DNA of 64,000 bases, taken from NCBI GenBank assembly GCA_030374765.1, contig JARGXX010000037.1, forward strand, positions 124,001-188,000, written 5' to 3'. Positions 8,979-19,900 of the stretch are shown here, piece after piece; the first letter of the stretch is position 1; each line of letters starts with the position of its first letter. This stretch comes from Agarophyton chilense. Its lineage: Eukaryota; Rhodophyta; Florideophyceae; Gracilariales; Gracilariaceae. The notes beneath the pieces are model-generated. The model was not told where the DNA came from. It ran no database searches and saw only the letters and a list, made by a program, of their open reading frames with translations. Position numbers and translations under genes: made by a program.

Positions 8979-11900
8979 ATGCTCGAAGCGGGAGTAATAG
9001 AAGCGGCAGAATCTGCTTGGGCGTCACCTGTGGTGTTAGTTCTAAAACTTGATGGTTCTTTACGACTCTGTGTGGACTACCGGAAACTCAACGCAGTTAC
9101 GATACGAGATGCCTATCCACTGCCTCGCATGGATGAGTGTATAGACAGCTTAGGCGGTGCGAACGTGTTCACCACGCTTGACGCCAACACTGGCTATTGG
9201 CAGGTTCCTGTAGCCGAAAAGCATCAGGATAAGACTGCATTTGTGTCACACGCTGGACTATACCGTTTCAAGCGGATGCACTTTGCACTTACCAATGCTC
9301 CGGCAACTTTCCAGCGCGCCCTGGACATATTACTGTCGAAGTATAAATGGAAAACATGTCTAGTCTATTTGGACGATGTCATCACCTTCTCTCAAGATAT
9401 GGAGAGTCATATGCGACATGTGGAGGAGATCTTCAATGCGTTTGCAGACAGCATTTTTAACCTTGAAGTTCAAGAAATGCGAATGGTTTGCTAATACTGT
9501 GAAGTATTTGGGCCACATACTTAGGCCTTGTCAGCTTGCAATTCGTGAAGCTCAGACAGCGTCAGTCCACGAATGGCAACCACCGTCCACACAGACTCAA
9601 TTGCGGTCCTTCCTTGGATTATGTAACGTCTAAAGACGATTCATACCGCGCTACTGGCGCATTGCAGCTCCATTGAACGCATTGTTGAGTAAAGGACAGC
9701 CTGTTAAGCTCGAGGAATTCGGGCCCGCCGAACACAAAGCCTTCAAGACGTTGAAGACAAAACTCGCCACAGCACCAATCCTGGCATTGCCCAAACCCAT
9801 CCTACCCTATTCTTTGTATACCGACACCAGTGAATATCAGGTAGGGTGCGCCCTTTTTCAGACCCATCCGGACGGTCAGAGGAAACCAATCGGTTACTGG
9901 TCACGAACGCTGAACGCTGCAGAGAAGAATTACTCCGTATGAGAAAATGAATGCCTTGCGGTAGTGTGGGCGCTGACTACTTTACGAACCTATCTCCAGG
10001 GAGAAACGTTTACCATCCATATGGATCATTCTTCCCTACGATGGTTATTATCAATAGCAGACCCCTCTGGGAGATGAACACGTTGGCGCTTACGACTATC
10101 TGATTTAGATTTCAAAGTTAAATATAAGAAGGGACTGGCTAACATACAAGCCGACTCTTTATCGGGATCGGAAACTTTAGCGGAAACCCAAGGAGAAATC
10201 GATGACGATTTACCGTGTTTATTAATGGAGATGAAAAAAGATGAAACGCAACTTGAAGATCAAGAAGATGAAGGGGATTACCCCCAATTGGACCCTCTCA
10301 TGCCAACCAATGGAATTGAACCTCTTGATCAATTCGAGCGTATCTCGATCACTGATCTCTGCAATAAGCAACTCGCAGATTACTTCTGTACAGCGATACG
10401 CTCTAGTCTTAACGAGGGGGAGGATTTGCCCTTTTCGCTCGATTCACGAGGTATATTGCTCAGACATGTCGAGAAGCATGATCAGATAGTGGTTCGACAC
10501 GCTTTGAAGAGTCGTGTACTCTACTTGGCCCATTATGCGAAGCTATCTGGACACCCAGGAGAAACAAGGTTGTTCATGACCCTAGGAAGGGACTTCTATT
10601 GGCCAACGTTGGCAATGGACTGCCATGCTACTGTAAATCTATGCCGATCGTGTGCGATTAATCGCGTGAAACTCTATAAGAAAATGAAAAAGATGACCCT
10701 ATTCCCGGCGAAGGCGCCTCTACAATTCGTTAGCATCGACATACTTGGAGAGCTAATTCGTTCCAATCAAGGATATCGCTACCTTTTGTTAATCACGGAT
10801 CGATTCTCAAAACTTGTACGGACCGTACCGTTGAATACGATAACCGCCTCGGTAATAGCTCAGGCTTTCATCAGACACTGGGTGTATGTGTACGGACCGT
10901 CGGAAGTTCTGCTAACAGATAATGGAAAATAGTTTGTCGCTAAGTTCTTTCAGAACGTATGCCGAATACTGGGAATCAAGAACTTGTTTACCACGACCTA
11001 CCATCCACACTGTAATGGTTAGGTGGAACGTTATAACTGTACGTTATTAGCCGCTCTTCGGCATTACATCTCGGATCACCCGAAGGAGTGGGACATGTAC
11101 ACAGACACACTCTGTTATGCGTACAACATGCAAGTGCATACGTCTACCAAGGCGGCTCCTTTTGATCTCGTGATATCACGTAGCCCACTGTCACTGCCTA
11201 TAAGGTTGGACGAGGTCGAGGAAGACAAACCGACACCGGCGAAGAACCATCTGAAGTGGAGAAATGACCTTAGGTTAAGGACAGAGCAAGCGGTTAGAGA
11301 ATTGGCGAAAACGCAAGCGCTTGACAGACGTATTTCGGACGCCCGACGTCGAAGACAGTTGTCAGATCTCAGGGTGGGAGGATACGCGTTTGTTGGAGTG
11401 GAACGACTTGAGAAGCAGGATGGACCACGTCACAAACTGCTACCGGTAGCATCCGGATCTTTCAAGGTAGTGGAGCTCACCGATGACACGGTGGTGTTAA
11501 AGACAGGAGAAAACGTTGAAGTTTTTTCTCGCGATCGTGTTGAAACTGCACCAGACATCTCGTAATCCCAGGAAGCTGGGAAAGGAAGCGCTGTTTATCG
11601 GCAGAAGCAGGAGCTACCCGTCGAATCAGACGAATTGCCTCCTGTGGCACACGGCGCTGACACGGCTCGCGATCTCCCACTGCGCGGCAGTACAGTGGCA
11701 TTCTATGGCAACTCTCCGAAAAATCTGAATAAGCCCCGTGGCAAGAGCCAGCAATTTGGTACGACCACAGTACCTGAAGGCAGAAAAGATGTTTTCAAGT
11801 TTGGTCCAGTTTGATCAAGTCCAGAAGCGGCTGCACACACGCCATTACCCGTTCAGGTTGAACTGTGAAGTGGAACGCCACTCGCTGAGTGATCGTGCTT

Positions 11901-12440
11901 GGCAGCCGACCAAAGAGAGGAAGGCGAAGATGAAGCTAAACCTCCATTAGTGGTTGATGCATCTCCGGCCGAATCTTTGGTGAAGAAGCCCAGTTTGGCT
12001 CAGGCCCCTAAGAAGGACAGAAAGAATACGAAACGTGAAGAAAAACGGGTATCCATAGACCCGACGACTATGCAGTCAGAAGCCGAGAACGACGCTACAG
12101 TGGCACAAAAAAGCCCTCAGCTGTCCGAACAGACCACGCAGGTTCAACCTGAAGATATAGATAGTTCCCAAGCGCTCTCTCAGGAGGTTCAAAGAAACGA
12201 CAACGTTGTCATATTCCGTCAGGATTCAACGCGTTCGTTTGTCAAACGGTATAAGCCGGTGAACCGGAACCTCGCGCCATTCGCCGAAACGTAAGGAAAT
12301 GCCCAGTAATACATCGAAGATCGCATCATCGATCACGGAAAAGACGAAGACACCCACATACTACTGTACTGTATCCGTTGTACGGTTTTTCTCCGGAAGC
12401 AGATACGTGGGAGCCTATAACTCATATCTTGCGCTTGCTG
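8979..12440 (+). pseudogene. Pol relic of element B (RT, RNase H, integrase, chromodomain)
   Basis: RT blocks SAWASPVVLVLKLDGS, DANTGYWQV and YLDDVI (near 9370) are clear. Integrase shows HYAKLSGHPG, C-x2-C, DILGEL and LTDNGK near 10910. Breaks include a frame change near 9450, TAA at about 9631 where C has a Tyr codon, TGA near 9940, and TAG at 10930 and about 11020 at positions that are Gln in relatives. Downstream, 11738-12294 is a diverged linker. A chromodomain relic near 12310-12420 has lost its frame. It cannot make a functional Pol. Confidence 0.85.
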
Positions 12441-12568
12441 GTTGTGCGTTATCATCGTCGCATTCGACTACCACTCCCTGCAGAGATCGAAACCGCGATA
12501 ATGAGCGTTCTAGACGCCATTTCGCGTGGCAACTGCTAATCCACTTTTCCATCCGAAGAAGTATGTGC

Positions 12569-12755
12569 GAGAAGAAGACGAGAAGACTCGAGAAGAAGAA
12601 GAAGTACTTAGAGAAACGTGAAGTCACGGAAACAGAAGGATTTGGTTTATACGATATTAGAAGGATGTGAGAAGAGAAGACGAGAAGACTCGAGAAGAAG
12701 AAGTACTTAGGGAAACGTGACGTCACGGAAACAGAAGAATTTGGTTAATGATATC
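12569..12755 (+). repeat. Purine-rich duplicated spacer of element B
   Basis: The strand is almost pure purine, with units such as gacgagaagactcgagaagaag. One block of about 95 bp, from gagaagaagacgagaag to aggatttggtt, is repeated with small changes. Element C has a related tract at 22340-22480. It separates the Pol end from the antisense frame. It is not the primer polypurine tract, which should abut the LTR. Confidence 0.7.
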
Positions 12756-12793
12756 ACCTCAAGAGTGTCGAAGACAATTAACGATCAAAGAAC

Positions 12794-14365
12794 TTACCCG
12801 CGGGTATGATTATTTAGCATGGCGGTAATATCAGCACGATCGCCTTGCAGCTTTGTTTCGGGGAAACCCGCGTCTAAGAGAAATTGCCTTAACGGTGCCA
12901 AAAAGGAATCCTCCGCATCTCTCGGTTGTTGGGCAAACCTATGATGGTATCCCATCGACAGGTTGACACCCGATGTCGTAGACCCTGGTGGCGAAGCAGC
13001 CGTCACAGGAACAGTACCGGATAGTTCAGGTTCATCCTCTAAATCGAGTTCTGCATCAGCACTTGGAGCTTCTTCATAGTCCTGATCTGCAAACTCAGAA
13101 GGAGTGGACTCGTACAAATATCCAGTACTCTGATTGGAACGTCACTCTCTAGGACTCGCACGAAGATCACCAGCATGATCAGACGTGATCATCTGGCCGG
13201 TCCAGGGATTGTACCGTACAAAATCTCCAGCATTAGCTGTGCGTCCCGGCGAATGATATCGATGACGCACCCTTGTTCCTCTAGCTGATTGATCCAATGG
13301 AACCCCATGCCAGTCGATACTGTCGATCAAGTCTACCAAGAGTAGGAATTAGTCATAATTGGCACAAGACCCCAACACCAGGGAAAGATCGAGTTGTCTC
13401 GCATATCTCCGCGCCGTTAGCAACATGTACCAAACTCGATAGGTATCGTATGAAGCCCATGGAATATATGCTGCCATCTGGGCAATGAACTCGGAGAACA
13501 CGACCGTCCAGTATTCCGAGAACGGGTCGTTAATCAACGCGGAACCGAAATAGGTTATGGCAGGATGAAATTCCACCGGACATCCACGAGGGCTCTCGAT
13601 CTCCACCCACTGTTCTGGCAGCGCGACATAGCGTCCGACGCGAGCATTCCGCCTAATTCGATCAATCTCGATCATTTGGTATGGCACCAGGTACCCCAAG
13701 CGGGATCTAGTACGTCGTTCCCAAGGAGGATAATCCCAATAAATAATGTCTCTCTTGTGGAGGAAGTGGAAGTACACACGGAGCAAGGGCCGGCAAAAGC
13801 AGAGTACCACGTCGCCTAAATCGCGTAAGCCGCGCCACTCGTCGACGTCGACTTCGTATAAGGTCTCGATGTACCAGTATCCTTCGCCATTCGTGCGAGC
13901 CATCCAGGGATCTAGATTCCAATCTCCAATGAGAAAGACCGCGCTGATGAACCTGTGCAGATTCTGGTATATCAGCTTGGTGAACCAAGTTCGGGCTTCG
14001 TCCATACTTTCATTCGTATACCTGGCAATCGCGTTATCTGGCAAAGCACAGTGAGTAAGCCTATCGTGGCTGCGGATAGCCACATACAGGAGGCCGTCTG
14101 GAAGGAAACCGCTGAAGACGTATGGGCTGATCAACCCGTCATCGCAAAGAGCAACTGGGTCCAACCAGGGAGCCTGTGCGAAGAGGTCAGCATCGTCGAG
14201 AGGGTCTCGTCCCACCAAGGCCGCGGGATGTGGATAGCTGTGTTGAGCCGGACGAGACGGCGCTCGAATGATCCCAGCGGAGGATACATTAGCGGCATTC
14301 GACATCACACCTGAAGCCGAAGGCCGTAAGGGCAAGGAGTGGAAACCCACGCGTATAGACCGCAT
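12794..14365 (-). pseudogene. Antisense reading frame of element B
   Basis: A single minus-strand frame starts at ATG 14365, only 12 bp from the LTR, and runs to 12794. It is interrupted by just two nonsense codons (at about 13349 and 13142) and has no net frameshift in roughly 520 codons. It matches the intact 608-residue antisense frame of element C from GFHSLPL onward, with an in-frame deletion near the N terminus. Conserved blocks include YWDYP-WERRTRSRLGYLVP, QMIEIDRIRRNAR and PLRQFLLDAGFP. The frame has survived better than B's own Pol. No known family is recognised. Confidence 0.75.
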
Positions 14366-14377
14366 TGATCGAAATGC

Positions 14378-15043
14378 TGTAGTATTCTACTATGTCGGGG
14401 AATCCGATAGGCTGATTTTTCGCTAAGTCGCGGTTGGAACTCATAAGTGAGTGAAATCATCAGCATTGTGATATGAAACGGCAACCGCGTAGGATGCCAG
14501 GAGGCAGGGTACATTGTTGGGACACGTGGTATCACGAGTGGAGTGGCTTGCAACGGCGCATGTAGTGGCAATCCACGTGGCTGGTTTTACTACCCTTTGT
14601 AGCTAGACGTCTATTAGGGACCGTACCCATACAGTGGTTTGGCCTAGTGGCTGACCACTGGGTATTATTTATATATTTAGTTGGGCACTCACCCTGGCAC
14701 ACAGTATATAGTGTACCAGAGGTGAGCGCCGACTCCAAGTAAAGGAGATAACATGGGCATCATGACTATTCTGTTCCTCGCTTAGGATTCCTTAACCGGA
14801 GATCCGGACGAGCTATAATAGATAGTCAGCCCCCAACCATTTCACGAGCCGTCTCGTACCTACGTTCCATCAACGTTTTACAGTTGCACTGTTCACCCTC
14901 GCTGGCGAGTAGTGGCCTTACACCCCACTTCCAGCTCGCTGGTGTTGTAGCTCTACCACCCGTTTTCCTTCGCCGCAAGCGACCCATCGGCAGTCCGAAC
15001 GCTTTCACAGCTGTCTGCTCTCTCCGTTAGAGTGGATACTACA
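14378..15043 (+). repeat. LTR shared by elements B (3') and C (5')
   Basis: This 666-bp direct repeat begins TGTAGTAT and ends ATACTACA, an 8-bp perfect inverted end. It pairs with 24409-25074. By hand I count about 23 substitutions and no length change between the two. Inside are two CACGTG boxes (14523-14528 and 14574-14579), then a TATA-like stretch near 14670-14685, a plausible promoter. The left flank is the antisense frame of B. The right flank is the leader of C. Confidence 0.92.
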
Positions 15044-15045
15044 AG

Positions 15046-15068
15046 TGGTCTGCCGACTTAAAACCACT
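15046..15068 (+). promoter_or_regulatory. Possible primer-binding site and hairpin after the 5' LTR of C
   Basis: Two bases after the LTR end the sequence reads TGGTCTGCCGACTTAAAA. The leading TGG fits complementarity to a tRNA CCA end, but I cannot assign the tRNA. The same stretch can form an AGTGGT...ACCACT hairpin (15044-15068). Self-priming, as known for some chromoviruses, is therefore also possible. Confidence 0.35.
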
Positions 15069-15258
15069 GGGGTCAGCTGCACTGAACAATTCGTTCCTGA
15101 AACGTGGAATCGATATCGATACTTGGAAGAAGTGGAATCACTACAGTTATTGTTTATCGAAGCACGTCCGGCAATTGCGGAATTCATCGTGGTTGAACAC
15201 GTGGTATAGAAGTCGAAGACACTATTTGGTTCGCACCTGGACTCAGGTTTGGTCTAGG

Positions 15259-16139
15259 ATGCCGAAGACCCGAAGCCAGTCGAGTACTGGTCGCCCCGGG
15301 CCTGCGGGACCACCCCCGAAACCGAGGCTCGCCTCATCTGTTGAAGCCGGAGAGCGGCTGTATCGTCAAACGATGTCGCGCTCACGCTCGGTGAATGATG
15401 AACGAGATCTCTTGGATGTACCGGCCCCTGTGGCAGCGGCAGTCGCGCCCACCACAGAAGCCGTAGTTGACCCTGAGGTCGTAGGACCTCAAGAAGAGGA
15501 TGATTTGCGCAGGGAAGTGCGTCGTCTCAAGTCTGAGTCAAGCGCTTCGCCTGTGCGCATGGTTGCGTTGGAATCGCAGATCGCTGCTCTTGTCGCTGAT
15601 GTTGAACAATTACGCAGTGCGCATCAAGCACTCGTTCGTCAAGACGATGGGAGCAGGTCTATGCATCAGTGAAAACACTACGTGAGGATTTGAACCATCT
15701 ACTGGAGAGGTACGGGAATACGCCCGATGCGCTACCCAGCTTAACCGTGGATGTAGAGGAAGTCCTTACTCGAGTTAACCCCAGTTTAGAAGGCCTGGAG
15801 GCGGCAGTTCATGCGCAGAATGCTGCTAAACCAGTCGCGCTGGAAGAGGAAGGAGCTCCTTTGAAGGATGCTCGTTCGAAGAAGTCGAAGTCACGACGTA
15901 AGAAGCGGAAGTCCGCACGTGATTCGAGTGATGAATCGTCAAGTACGGAGGTCCTCAGTTCCAGTACTGATGATTCTGATGATTCAGATACGTCAATTGA
16001 CGACAACAGTGATGATGGTCATCGAAGGTCCCGATCTCGGCAGAAGAACACTTCTTCGTTATTAATGAGAAAAAAAGGCTCACCTTACAGAGGATTGAAG
16101 GTGCTCCCGTGCACAATCCGCTTCATCGGAAGGTCCTGA
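15259..16139 (+). pseudogene. N-terminal Gag region of element C (two frames)
   Basis: From ATG 15259 a basic, proline-rich start leads to a coiled coil (VVGPQEEDDLRREVRRLKSE and on) and stops at TGA 15670. The homologous sequence continues in another frame from about 15669 to 16139, with a lysine-rich block (KKSKSRRKKRK) and an acidic serine-rich tail (SSDESSSTEVLSSSTDDSDD). Element A carries these parts in one frame, so the break near 15665 is probably a mutation. The second frame ends after the capsid frame has already opened in the -1 register. Confidence 0.6.
16070..16076 (+). promoter_or_regulatory. A7 slippery run between Gag frames of element C
   Basis: Seven A residues are read as AGA AAA AAA in the upstream frame, an exact X XXY YYZ heptamer. 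A -1 slip here enters the capsid frame, open from 16016 to 17410. The overlap is about 120 bp. Slippage is an inference. Confidence 0.45.
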
Positions 16140-17410
16140 ATTACAGGTACTACCGTCTGAAGGTGAAGAGCAAGAAGCGCTCAGGACGCGAAACCGCGAA
16201 GGTGAAGGATCACATCAAACGATTGAAAATCGGCCTTAGTGATTTAACATTTGATGGGAAAACCCCCATTCTTGTTATCGAGTTTCTCACTCGATTCGTT
16301 GCCGAAGCAGACACTCTAGAGATGAGTGAACCACAGGCATTTGTGTCTTTACCACACTTCCTGAAGGGTTTTGCTTTAGAGCAATATCGTTTCGTATGCG
16401 GATCATTGACAGCCGATGAAGGCGGCGTTACCTCATGGCCAGAGGCGGTGCAGTATTTGTTGCGCAGTTACGAGACTTCAAACGCGATACGTCAGGCGAT
16501 CCTGAACCTAAGGGATGTGACCCAAAAGCCTGAGGAGGGCGAGGCTGAGTACAGCTCAAAGCTTAACAAAGCTTCAGTCCACTGTGAAAACGTCCAATCG
16601 ACGGAGGACAAGATTACCTTGTACATCGACGGGCTGCACCCGAGCATCAAGTCGTTGGTAGCTCGATATCGAGAGAAGAATGGAAAAGTATCCTTTTTGG
16701 AGTTAGTTCAGTTTGCGAAAGCTGAAGGAGACGCGGCCAGAGCGCGTGGTAGCCCCCGACGTTCAGTGGCTTTTGGAACCTCAATGGGTAAGGAGAAGAT
16801 CTCCGCCAGAGTTAATCAGCGCAGCAAACTGCTACATCTGGAATCTCCAGTGCACTCACGAGATTCGTCGTTGGCACCCAAAAAGAGTGACTCGCATGAG
16901 GAGACGGTCCATTTAATGGAATATACGGACTCTTCTGTACCTACAGTGGATCTCCCACACTCAGAGTCTCAGGAAGAGGAAGCCCTAATGGCTATAGAGG
17001 GCCGTCGCCCTATGTACCGTCCCTACGCGGTGCCTCCACAAGGAGGTTTTAAGAACGGGAAACCCGGATGGGTGGATACTCGCACGGCACAGCGTTCACA
17101 TTCTATGTTGACCAACCGTCGTGACGGTTTGATATGTTATTCATGTTATAAAAAACACCATTTGAGTGCAGAATGCACGCTTCCTGCAAAGGATCTGAGT
17201 CGTATCATGACGAATTATGAAGCACTTTCGGAAGAGGAAAGGAGCCGCGTACCGGCGGGCATGTATTGGAAAGCCAAAAGTTGGTTTTCTCAAACACCAA
17301 TGCGCCGGACGGACAAGCCGGTTGCTCAGAATGCTGAAGTGTTACCACCCGGAACCCCGGTAGGAAAAGGCGCCTTTGAGGCGAATGAGCCGGTGCAACC
17401 GGAAAACTAA
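16109..17410 (+). CDS. Gag capsid/nucleocapsid frame of element C
   Basis: An uninterrupted frame of about 430 codons is homologous to 4162-5520 of element A. It shares YRYYRL at its start, an LSLPHFLKGFA-like capsid region and a CCHC knuckle CYSCYKKHHLSAEC. The nominal first codon is GTG, so it is probably reached by frameshifting from upstream. It ends GAA AAC TAA at 17410. The Pol frame is open in the -1 register across that stop, but the local heptamer GGAAAAC only partly fits the slippery consensus. Confidence 0.75.
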   Translation: MHNPLHRKVLNYRYYRLKVKSKKRSGRETAKVKDHIKRLKIGLSDLTFDGKTPILVIEFLTRFVAEADTLEMSEPQAFVSLPHFLKGFALEQYRFVCGSLTADEGGVTSWPEAVQYLLRSYETSNAIRQAILNLRDVTQKPEEGEAEYSSKLNKASVHCENVQSTEDKITLYIDGLHPSIKSLVARYREKNGKVSFLELVQFAKAEGDAARARGSPRRSVAFGTSMGKEKISARVNQRSKLLHLESPVHSRDSSLAPKKSDSHEETVHLMEYTDSSVPTVDLPHSESQEEEALMAIEGRRPMYRPYAVPPQGGFKNGKPGWVDTRTAQRSHSMLTNRRDGLICYSCYKKHHLSAECTLPAKDLSRIMTNYEALSEEERSRVPAGMYWKAKSWFSQTPMRRTDKPVAQNAEVLPPGTPVGKGAFEANEPVQPEN

Positions 17411-19900
17411 GTGAGGGAGCCCCTAGGGGGTCGGCACTAGTCGATCCCGTAGTGCTGACCAGGGAGAGCTTGCCTCCCTGCTTCTGCGCTTGGAAGCCCA
17501 AGATTCTCTTGAGGCCTCTCAAATTTCTGCCGTACGGAATCAATCCGCCCGACGGAAAGCGAGTACAGTTTGACTGTGAGTTACATCGTCCTTGGAGACG
17601 TTATACTTGTCCGTCAAAACGGGAAATTTACCTCATGGTAGTGTCTAAAAGAAACTATAAGGTCTATGCTTACATCGGCTCTGACAGGAATCTGTTATCT
17701 CGCCGATTTACTATCCTGGACACAGGTGCTGGTCCGAACTTTAAACGGGAATCGGAGCTCGCTCCTGCTGACTTAGAACGTATTCGATACGGTCCTTTAC
17801 CGGACATCCGGGATGCCACCAAAAATGCCGTGAAGATAGTGGGAACAGTTCGACTCATGGTGCGTTTGGGACGCTTTGTGGTCCTAGTCGACTTCATCGT
17901 CTGTAAGAAGTTAGCGGCACCAGTGGTACTGGGATGTGATTATTGCGACAAGTTTTTCGAAGCCATTCGCCCGCGAAGAAATCTAGTGGAACTAGATGAT
18001 GGATCAATGGTACCAATTGTTCGCAAGCCGATGCGTAGCTGCCACAAAGCACCTCCACTTCCACCATCTATGGAATACGGGAAATCCCGAGGACGTGTCT
18101 CGCCGAGGATTTGAGTAGCGAAGAGTGCCATGTCGAAGGCCCAAACCCAAACTTGGGTTCAAGTAGGAACAGAATGACACGGACTCGTGGTAATTCAACC
18201 GAATAGTCGGATGTACGAATCCCGTGGATTGCTAGTCGCTAACGGCATTGTTCAGTTTGATCCTGGTAGCCCCTTTTGGATACTAGTGAGTGACTTCACC
18301 GATAACGATTATCAGATACCGAAGAATCAGGTTTTTGCAACAGCTTTGCCTCATCCCACAGTTGTGGTCCGTACTCATATTTCTACTGCAGAAGTATTGA
18401 GATTAACCCATGTCGGTGACACAGACCAAGAACTGCAAACTCCGTCTGGAGATCAATTGCAAACGGCAAAGGATCCAGAGAGCCTGGTCGATGAGCTAGA
18501 CTTAGCACATGTGTCGGAACCCTACAGAACGAAGATCAGGTCTATGCTGAAGAAGTATACATCCATGTGAAGTGGAAAAATAGGAGAGATCTCCGCTACG
18601 GAACACCACATTGATTTGGTCCCAGTGTCACGACCCATCTCCTAACCACCCTACAGAGCAGGACCGCGAACTAGCCAAATCGAGGAGGAGAATGTCAGCA
18701 AAATGCTGGAAGAAGTAGTAATCAAAGCAGCTCAATCTGCTTGGGCCTCACCAGTGGTGCTGGTTCCAAAACCTGATGGTTCTTTACGATTCTGTATCGA
18801 TTATCGAAAACTGAACGCAGTTACAGTTCGAGATACATACCCGTTGCCTCGAATGGACGAATGTATTCACAGCCTAGGAGAAGCGAACGTGTTCACCACG
18901 TCGGTCGCCAACTCTGGCTATTGGCAGGTGCCTGTAGCGGAAGAAGACCAAGATAAAACCGCATTTGCGTGTCACGCCGGTCTCTACCGTTTCAAAAGGA
19001 TGCCCTTTGGCTTAACGAATGCACCGGCTACTTTCCACCGTACTCTGGACATCTTGCTCTCAAGATACAAGTGGAAGACTTGTTTAGTCTATTTGGACGA
19101 TGTGATCATCTTTTCCCAGGATGTGGAAAGCCATTTACGGCATGTCGAGGAGATCCTCAAAGCACTACAGAGCGCAGGTATCACCTGAAGTTCAAGAAAT
19201 GCGAATGGTTCGCTGGCACCGTCCGGTACTTAGGACAGGTGATCAAGCCGGGACAGCTTGCCATTCAAGAGGCACAAACAGCGGCTTTCCGCGAAGTACA
19301 ACCTCCGTCGACACAGAAGCAATTGCGTTCTTTCCTCGGCTTGTGCAACGTCTACCGACGATTCGTGCCGCGATACTCGCATATAGCGGCACCGCTAAAC
19401 GCAAAGCTGAGTAAAGGACAAATAGTACAGCTGGAACAATTCAGACAAGCTGAAGTGGAAGCGTTCGACACGCTGAAGACAAGGATTATTACAGCCCCAG
19501 TCTTGGCGCTGCCCATCCCCAACCTGCCATACTCAGTGGATACCGACTCTAGCGAGTACCAATAGGGTGTGCCCTTTTTCAAACACACCCTGATGGTGAA
19601 CGAAAACCCATTGGTTACTGGTCAAGATCGCTGAACGCAGCTGAGAAGAAGTATTCAGTTTCAGAAAAGGAATGCCTTGCAGTCGTTTGGGCTCTAACCA
19701 CATTGCGACCGTATCTCCAAGGAGAACGTTTTACCGTCAACACGGATCATTAGTCTCTACGATGGTTACTGTCCATTACAGACCCGTCTGGTCGTCTCAC
19801 ACGATGGCGCTTACGCCTTTCTGAATTCGATTTCGAAGTGAAGTATAAGAAGGGATTGGTCAATGTCCAAGCTGACGGGCTATCGCGACTCAAAACACTG
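17398..19900 (+). pseudogene. Protease, RT and RNase H of element C, decayed
   Basis: The frame opens at 17398, -1 to Gag. Protease shows LDTGAGPNF near 17720. After TGA stops at 18112 and 18568 the same frame resumes with the RT: SAWASPVVLVPKPDGS, then YLDDVIIFS near 19090. A one-base change near 19175 shifts the frame, and RT continues with KFKKCEWFAG. Another one-base loss near 19562 shifts it again at the RNase H start. A TAG near 19750 replaces the residue after DH. Most interruptions are single-base events, so decay is fairly recent. Confidence 0.85.

Larger units (their letters stand above)
8972..15043 (+). mobile_element. Element B: 5'-truncated, decayed chromovirus
   Basis: B begins abruptly inside RT at a motif equivalent to SKMLEA, directly against the copia fragment. 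It continues through RNase H, integrase, a chromodomain relic, a duplicated purine-rich spacer and an antisense reading frame, to an LTR at 14378-15043. LTR 5', Gag and protease are absent. Order and sequence match element C throughout. The LTR is shared with element C, giving a tandem B-LTR-C-LTR structure. Confidence 0.85.
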
